Below, piece by piece: positions 56,903 through 64,000 of a stretch of 64,000 nt of DNA (its first letter is position 1; each line of letters begins with the position of its first letter). The stretch comes from Tetmemena sp. SeJ-2015 (taxonomy: Eukaryota > Ciliophora > Spirotrichea > Sporadotrichida > Oxytrichidae): assembly GCA_027382625.1 (NCBI GenBank), contig JAJKFJ010021517.1, positions 62,001-126,000 of the forward strand. Direction: 5' to 3'. Position numbers and translations under genes: made by a program. The notes under the pieces are model-generated. The model did no database searches, was not told the DNA's origin, and saw only the letters and a program-made list of their open reading frames with translations.

Positions 56903-59900
56903 TCAATACTTCATTAAAATTTATTTCGATTGATCATGAATCTGAATTATAAAGCCAAGCACCTCTTTCAAATTATTCTATAGTGACTCTTTGGCTTAAT
57001 AATTTTAATTCGAGCTTAAATGATATCCCTCCACCTACTTTTTCAAGGCTTATTTTTCTTATTCCAATTTCTTAACTCTCTCTACGAATCCATCATTTAC
57101 ATCTTGAAGAAATTTCTTCTCGCCTGAGACTTTGCTGAGGCTTAGATTCCAGATCCTTGATAGTTTAGAGTTGCTCATAAACTCTTCTGGAATTTTCTTA
57201 AACCTACTCTTCATATTGCCTCATTTTTATATCTCTATCTCTTTCTTTACTTTCGAAACTTCTACCATCTTCTCAAACTTGGCTATCTATGATTTGTAAT
57301 CTGAAACTGCTAGTTTAAGAGCTTATTTTTCTTTTTCAGATTCAAGAAGCAATTCTCTTAATGAGAAGTTTCCTTCTCTTAATTCTTATTCAAGTCTTTC
57401 CAGTGTTTCACATTTGAGGTTGATCTATCTTTCTTTATCTTCATAGTCCCTTAATTCTTCCTCTAACTACTAAAATAACAAAAAATGAATTCACTTTAAA
57501 ATACTCGTAGATTTTCTTTTCCGATTTCAGGATTTACACTTCAGTTTCCAAATTTTTTGAACAATTCTAGCTAAGCATCAAATTATTTTCGAGTTTGGAA
57601 TTTTCATCTTTCAGGTAATTTTTCTCTTCTATTAGAGTCTCAATTTATTACCACGCCTATTTCAACTCTTGTTTATCCTGAGCTAGTATCGTATTCAGGT
57701 TCTCAAGTTCCTCCTCCTTCTATGCTAACTTTTATTCCAGAATTTCAATTTAATTAGTTCTGAAGATCAGATCAGTTTTGAAGTTATCAAATTGCTCTTT
57801 CAATGATACTAGTTCCTAATGCCTGCTGCGAGTTTAATCCTTCAATTTAGAGTTCTCATCCATCAAACCACTAATCTAAGCCTACATCTATTCGTTTTAA
57901 GTCTCGAGTTCTTAAATCTAATTCTTGAGATACAAATTATCAGCAGTCGCGTTTAAGTAACAACTATTCTTCTCATCCGTCTCACTTTCAAGTTTCTTTA
58001 TCTCGCTTTCCTAGAAACTAACTTTCTTCCTCAAACCATCTATTTAGTCTTATGACTGTGAGTTAAGATTCTAAATTTCCTGCTTTAAAGAATCAACAGT
58101 TTTATCGCTTTCAGAAACTAAGTCAATAATTTTCTCTTCATACTCTTTCGACATCTACTTGTACGACTATTCTAATTCTTCAATGAGTAATCTATTAGAT
58201 TGGCACTCTTGTCTCCTTATTGTGAGCTATTCTGTGAGAGTTTATACTGATTCACGAAGAGGCTCAATCTCTTAGTTTTTGTTCGTCACAACCTTTTACC
58301 AATTTAGATCCTTAAGTCTGAATTCTTCCAAGGTCTTCTTCGTTTGTTCTAATCTGTCTTTTTATTTTAAATAGCTTTCGTTTAATATTTTGATCTCCTC
58401 TCTTAGCTAATCTATCAAAAGTTAATTTTGTGCCTCTCTATCCTCAACCTCTTTTAGAGCTTTATCTTTTAAATCATTTTCCCTTTGCTCAGAGTTTAGC
58501 TTATCTAATGTCTCCTGGTAAAGTTATTTATAAAACTCTCTTGCATGGTTTAGTTCCTCAACTTTAAGTCTTTCCTCATCTAACTAACTCGTGCACACTT
58601 CAATCTACTTATTGTTTTCTTCAAAGCAATCCATTAAAGCATTCTTATCTGCCTCCACTTGATCAAACAAATTCTTTATTTCTTCATAGGACGACTGCTA
58701 ACTCTAGATAAGATGTTCTGAAGATTCTAGATCCTTCTGCTGCTTTTAACACTTGGTCTAAAGTGAGGAATTTTATTCTCTCAGACTCTTACTCAACTGC
58801 TCTTGCCTTTATAATTTAAGATTGACTTCATTAAAGTCTTTATTCCTCTAGTCAAGTGCCTGCTTAAGCTCAGAAATTAAAATGTAATTGCCAGCTACTC
58901 CACTTTCATTCAAGTTCTAACTGTGGTTCATCTGTTACAGTAAGAAAGAATCCAGGTTTAAATTATGAAGTTTATCCTGCAGTGAAGTCTTAAGCACCTA
59001 AATCTGGGCTTTTTGCTCCTCATTTAGCAGTGTCTCTTCTTGCAGAGTCTTAATTAAATGGTCTCTATCTCCACTAAGTTAGTCTATGATTTGCTTTGCA
59101 TTAGAAAGCTCTCTGCTCATTTACTCAAAATAAGAGGGGTCTATGTACTCCTTAAAGCAGCATGCTTTTAATTAATTTCCTAATTGCAGAAAGATGAGGA
59201 CTGGTTATCTTAGAAACCGGAGTGTTGCAGCAAGTTTGAAGGCGAATTAACCCCCAAAGTGAATTCATCTGCAATTAGTCCGCTATTTTGCTCATTTCTT
59301 CTAGCTATTGTCCTTGATTAAGCAAGTTCTTAATTAATGTGAGATGGAAGCACAGGAATTGGATGCTGCGAATCGAAATCAAGAATTCTTTTTTCACAAA
59401 CTAATCTATAATTATCTAGGAAATGGATTTAATTCTCTAATTCGAGAACCTTTTGTCTCAAAGCAATTTCATTGCTACTATTTTACTGTTGTAATTCACA
59501 ATCTCTCTTAAATTAGGTGGAGTTATTAGCCTAATTGCTATTTGAAGTTTGTGTAAATGACTTTTTCAGGGCTGCACCAATATTTATCTTGTCTAATTAA
59601 ATCTCTAGATCGCTGTAGCAATTTTTTTCAAATTGTATATATCCGGTGTCATCAAGGACTTCATCTCTATTAAGCTATTTAGCTTCTGAGAATATACATC
59701 TTGAGTTTTAAAAATAAAAAATATTCAACTATAAAATAATCATAAATCTATTTATGCATGGGAGATTAAGATTACTATAAAATACTTAAATCAAGATTTT
59801 AATGTCGCTTTCAAATTTTCTCTATACATTTTAAGGAGAAAATAGAATACATTTTAAGTTTGAAGATGGGTTTTTGGCTCTAAAACTATTTTGGGATGAT

Positions 59901-60307
59901 TTTTGAGTGAGAGCTAAAGTTGTCTAACTAGACTAAGTGAAGTTACTCTGTCTCTCCATAGATTTACTAGTCTGGTTAGTAGGGTTTGATTTTTATAAGT
60001 TAAGAACATTGCTAGCTCTTTGATTGAAGCAAACTATGTTGCCATTGAGTCTCTAGTCACTGTTACTAATGGTGCTATTACTAACCATGTTTAAATTCGT
60101 AGCTCTACTGCCTAGATTGCCTTTTGACCTAGATCTTTAGCAGCTTTGAGTGCTCCCATTCAGTGTGTGCTGGAAATTAAAAACATCAAGCCCACCAAAA
60201 TTCAAAGTTGTCCCTTAACTTTACTAGCAAAGCTTAGAAAAGGATTGTCTGCGAGAGGAGTCTCTCCTCCATTTTTAACCTGAAGAGCTAGTTTACTAAG
60301 TACTCAT
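56903..60307 (-). CDS. Long coiled-coil protein
   Basis: The ATG at 60305-60307 opens MSTQQTSSSGQKWRRD. A Ser/Asn-rich head (FNFQHTLNGSTQ, SRSKGNLGSRATNLN) runs in an open frame through about 59690 into SEAKQLNRDEVLDDTGYIQFEK and LRQKVLELENQIHFLDNYRLV. More than 2 kb of Leu/Glu/Lys/Gln heptad-like sequence follows (57000-59150). The last block reads FLQDVNDGFVERVKKLEQEKQ and ends at the TGA on 56903-56905. The head contains a stretch of weak coding at 59680-59800 that may be an IES. It resembles golgin, centrosomal or basal-body coiled-coil proteins by shape only. An intron or IES break occurs near 57475-57500. Confidence 0.6.
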
Positions 60308-60675
60308 TTTTAAATATGAATTTTTACCGTTACCAACTATAAATAAGCGAATTCTAATCATTAGAACTATCAAACTCTTGATTCAAACTGATAAAAGTAT
60401 GGAAAAGAAATTAACAATATCTGGGAGTTAAACAATATCAAAGTTTTCACTTCATTTAAGGGTTTTTCCTTGAGAATATTATCTGTTCTGTGAGCCACTT
60501 GAGTCTCTCCAGTCTAATGATTCAAGCTATCTGTACTTGCTGTGAACTCAGATCCATGCTTCAAATAGTTGCCAAGATTTGTTTCGGCACTGTCACAAGG
60601 AATCAGTTCCCTCAGATTTATTCTCTTAAACTGATTCTAGTTCAAACTGTAAAAATATTAACTACACTTCATTAT

Positions 60676-62584
60676 TCATATAAACTCATATTCTAAGTTT
60701 CTTATTAGGAGCTTTAATTGCTGGCCTAATGATTTTGATTGCAATTCTCTGGAAAGCCACTATTTCGCTTAAGTATTTAATTTCCTTATAACCTATTTTC
60801 TTGAGATTTAGTATTACTCTTGTCCAGACATCTAAGGTTTTAAATGTTAAGCTTAGGAGGATTTTAACTTGTTGAGGCAATTGCCGCGTACTAGTTCTCC
60901 AGGTTTGAAATTTTTCTAATATGCGTCTTGATACTTTCCTTCGCTATTACAGGTATCTTTTGAGCTGCAGCAGCCCTGCCTCCTTAATTAATCTAGTTGG
61001 AGATATTCTGGTTCTGCTGAAGAATACTTCTCTAAAACTGATCTGAGTAATCCATGACTTAAATAGCTTGCTTCTCATCTTACTGGGTGATATGCTAGTG
61101 CAAAGATTTGAGAGAGTCATTCATACTCTGAGACATAGAATGCTGCACAAGTGAGGAGGCATGAGGGAAATTTGGGGCCAACATATCTTAAAGATAGTCA
61201 TTCCCATTCAAAAACTGTTAAGGAGCACTGCTACTTATCATTGATCTTTGCATTATTAGTTAATTTTGGAGTTCTAATAAACATAGTCAACTAAAAACTC
61301 ACGTTTAAAAATGTGTAACTAGATTTTATGAGGCTATTTTTCATTTAAAGCTCATTCTGGAGTTTGTTACTTTGATCCCTCATAAGTTAAGTAGATTACT
61401 CTAGTACTTGAGAGTGCACATAGCTTGTGTTTATGCTAGATATTGAAGATTCAATGATAAGCATGAGTTTATTCAGCCTTGACTTTTCCATGCTGCGCAT
61501 TTTCTCTAGTTCTTGCTCAGAATTTTATATTTAAAACTCTATTTGATTAAGGGACTATTTAATCTCCTGTGCTTCCTTGTACTAAGTTTCATGATCATTT
61601 GAGTTTAGAAGATTCTAGAGCTTAGTTTCAAACGATAATATCTGGAGTTCTAGGTTAAGTTTTTTACGCTCCACCATAAACTTGTCCTTCTGCTGCTTTA
61701 AAATATGGGTGGTCTCCTCAACAACTTATTGATCATCTGCAAAAGGTTTTCTTAACTATTTGTGTAATAAGTTTATTATTCTCTTCGATTTCTTGCTCTT
61801 AAAGTTGGATGGTTTGCTCTTTGATTTCTATGAGATCTATTTATTCTTAAGTGAGTTCCGCATGTGATTGCATGCCTTGAATACTAGACTCACCCTCTCT
61901 CAACAGGCACGGTAGGTAGTTGACTTATTCTTCAAGCATTTGGTTTCTCATCCTCTGTTCACTCATAGAGTGTTAGACACTTTCTAATTCATGGATTGTA
62001 TTCTTTCTCTAATCTTTAAGTTATCTGAGCTCCTCACTCACCTATTGGTGTCTCTCTGCTTGGAACATTTCATTCGCTGAAATTATACTTAGTCTCTTTT
62101 CTAGAACCACTATCTTATTCTCCGTCTCTTTCAAGTCGCCAAGGCATTGGCAGTACTCGATTAATACTTACAATACAAAGTATGAAATAATTTAAGAACA
62201 CTTTCTGAGAAAGCAGACTCCATATGCTCACCAGATTTCTGAGATCCCTCAAATAATTTTATAACTTGCCGACTTAATCTCCAGATAAGTTATCTTGATT
62301 TAATGAGTGTATTATTTCAGAATTGCTGGTTTAACATCTTAAAATCTGTGTTATAGTGCCCATTTCATCCTCTGAGAGTAAATCTTTTACCTCTTGCATA
62401 AAATCTCCATCCTTTTTCTTAAACTAATTAGTGAAGTCTAAGGATTGATCATATCTAAAGCGATATCAAAACCAAATACTTAAATCTAATGTTAATCATT
62501 TAAAAATATTTTTTGATCTGCAAATAAAAATTGTTTATCTTCATCAAAAGATTTCTTTACATCACTTGAGTTTCTATTTGTCAT
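60676..62584 (-). CDS. Coiled-coil protein, unrecognised
   Basis: The ATG at 62582-62584 opens MTNRNSSDVKKSFDEDKQF. After an IES or intron near 62460-62510 comes RYDQSLDFTNQFKKKDGDF, FMQEVKDLLSEDEMGTI and NLSGDQVGKLQNYLRDLRNL. Long helical blocks follow, for example YKEAQEIKQSLNQIEF and EQELEKMRSMEK near 61480-61600. The last block reads GNCLNKLKSSQAQHLKPQMSG and WLSRELQSKSLGQQLKLLI, ending at the TGA on 60676-60678. It is similar in character to the preceding gene on the same strand but shares no obvious repeat with it. No family is recognised. Confidence 0.55.
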
Positions 62585-62749
62585 CGACTAAATAATTAAC
62601 AATAAAATTATTGGTTTAATTTACAGCTGTTCTATGCGTAATTTAGTTCACTATAGGATCCTCACTTTTAATACTGTTGAAATTAATATTAAAAATTAAA
62701 TTCTTATACATTTATTATGAAGAAACTTTAAAATAATGAAAATAACTGA

Positions 62750-64000
62750 AAAGAAATATCTTTAGCATTTTTATCAATGCCAATAAAAGTATATAATCTA
62801 AGAATGATATTATGCTTGAGTAAAATTTGATTTGCTACCTCCATATTGTCTTCAACTTTCTTGATTATCAAAGCACTTACTGTGTATTCGAACTTCGACT
62901 ATTATAAAACTAAGATGACCATAAAAATGGTTTCTTACATTAAAAATTTTGTTCTTTTCTGGGATCATACTGAAATTCTTCTCAAACTCCTTCTTTTTCC
63001 CTTAAAAGAAAATAAATAACTATAATCATCCTCTGTAAGAGAGAAACTTGTGATTGTCAGTAAACTTGAAGTCACAGAAGTCCCCATAGCAAATTTTTGG
63101 CACACCAGCATCTCTCCATCTAGTCTTGTCATTAAAAATCTTGTTACCTCCAAATACAAATGAGTCATTGGGCAAGTTCTAAACTTATTGTAGAACTTAT
63201 AATAAATTAAATCATTGATTTGGCTTTAGAGAGGTGGAGGATGCTAATCTTTGGCTGGAGATTCTTAATCTATCTTTTCTTAGCCTTTGACTGTGTAAAG
63301 CAAGTCCTAGCTTATGCCAAGAAAGTACAATTAGCCTCCAATGTCTTGCAGGAACTTAAAAAATACTTTAAGTAAGCTCTTCTCACATCTATGTGGGTGG
63401 TATTTTCAATGAAGCTTACCACATGCCTACTCTTAGCTTCAATAGCTTAATTCAAACCCATATTCACTATCCGCATCCCATCTTTATGCATCTTCGTAAG
63501 GAGATCCATCGACACTTGCTGTTTACTCACTATCATCTAAGGAGGCTTTGAATTGGTTGGATGAGAGTACTGGCAATAATAGCAACTCCCCTAAGGAATA
63601 ATTTTAGGAGGTTTTTGCCTCTACAAAGCTTTCAAATTAGCAAACTATTGCGTGCTCTTATTTGGGGTATATGGGGCAGAGGAGATTTTAGTAGGTGGTA
63701 GAGTAGCTTGCAGAGTGATATCTGGAGCCTTTTCCTCAATTTAATCTGGGATCCTAGTGTTAATATAGGTTTAAATCATTCTCACATCTTTAAAATTAAG
63801 TTTTATTTGCAAGTTATTAAAAACATCTCCCAGCCTCTCAATAAGTTATTGATAAAGTTCAAATGGTCGCATGCCTCTGCTCTTCGAAGATTAAAACTTC
63901 ACATAGGCGATCTTTGGGAATTAGCTGTCATAGTCCTTTATTTTCTTTGCACTGAGACTTTTAGTTTGCACAAACTTAATTATCTTCTTCAAGGTCCAGT
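62750..64000 (-). CDS. Unrecognised gene, 5' end outside the window
   Basis: A long open frame on the reverse strand enters from 64000: WTLKKIIKFVQTKSLSAKK, KFQSSKSRGMRPFELYQQLIE, LNFKDVRMIQTYINTRIPDQ, APYTPNKSTQQFANL, CYYCQYSHPTNSKPP and MDLLTKMHKDGMRIVNMG. After a frame change near 63170 it reads PNDSFVFGGNKIFNDK, then VPKICYGDFCDFKF, with splice-like GT/AG sites near 63000 and 62935. The regular Cys pairs suggest a possible zinc-binding segment. No family is recognised and the 3' end is uncertain. Confidence 0.5.

Overview
This window reads as germline (micronuclear) DNA of a spirotrich/hypotrich ciliate of the Oxytricha/Stylonychia type. Three things point there. First, genes stay open only if TAA and TAG are read as glutamine and TGA is the sole stop. 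Second, introns are short (about 25-100 nt) GT-AG introns. Third, conserved proteins are also interrupted by short AT-rich segments that are not introns: each is flanked by a 2-8 bp direct repeat (a 'pointer'), and removing the segment plus one repeat copy restores the frame and the family consensus. I could place eighteen such internal eliminated sequences (IESs), for example in Polo-like kinase, Rab1-like GTPase, poly(A) polymerase, STRIP, DUF1015, SPB1 and a SNF1-type kinase.

Layout. 1-3.8 kb: charged proteins I do not recognise (+). 3.9-7.5 kb: a two-SANT co-repressor-like protein (+). 7.6-9.9 kb: two unknown genes (-). 10.0-11.8 kb: the middle and C-terminal part of the ribosome-biogenesis methyltransferase SPB1 (+). 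11.9-14.2 kb: STRIP/FAR11 of the STRIPAK complex (+). 14.3-16.0 kb: an intact ISXO2/IS1595-like transposase gene (-). 16.3-18.6 kb: a protein kinase (+). 18.7-20.0 kb: a DUF1015 protein (-). 20.1-21.0 kb: the N-terminal methyltransferase domain of SPB1 (-). 21.1-27.2 kb: two large coiled-coil/Gln-rich genes (-). 27.3-28.5 kb: the N-terminal catalytic half of a SNF1/AMPK-type kinase (-). 28.5-32.1 kb: a cytosolic carboxypeptidase and two unknown genes (-). 32.6-34.8 kb: the C-terminal half of the same SNF1-type kinase (+). 35-38.7 kb: two unknown genes (+). 38.8-43.2 kb: two unknown genes (-). 43.3-45.4 kb: poly(A) polymerase (+). 45.5-51.2 kb: three unknown genes. 51.7-56.7 kb: Rab1-like GTPase, Polo-like kinase and a UBC7/UBE2G-type E2. 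56.9-64 kb: long coiled-coil proteins and a truncated gene at the window edge.

The main discovery is that two genes are scrambled with an inversion. SPB1 is split between opposite strands about 10 kb apart. A 12 bp repeat (AGTAAGATCTAT) sits at both break points and carries the donor site of an intron, so the intron exists only after rearrangement. STRIP, the transposase gene, a kinase and the DUF1015 gene lie between the two halves. The SNF1-type kinase is split 5.3 kb apart on opposite strands with a TACAA pointer, and joining there completes its UBA motif. A pair of inverted ~310 bp elements with matching terminal inverted repeats (32.2 and 36.9 kb) looks like a germline MITE family. One copy sits inside an otherwise coding region.

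Caution: many genes also carry one-base frameshifts at conserved positions. They do not look like IESs and may be assembly indels. Gene boundaries without a recognised family are approximate.
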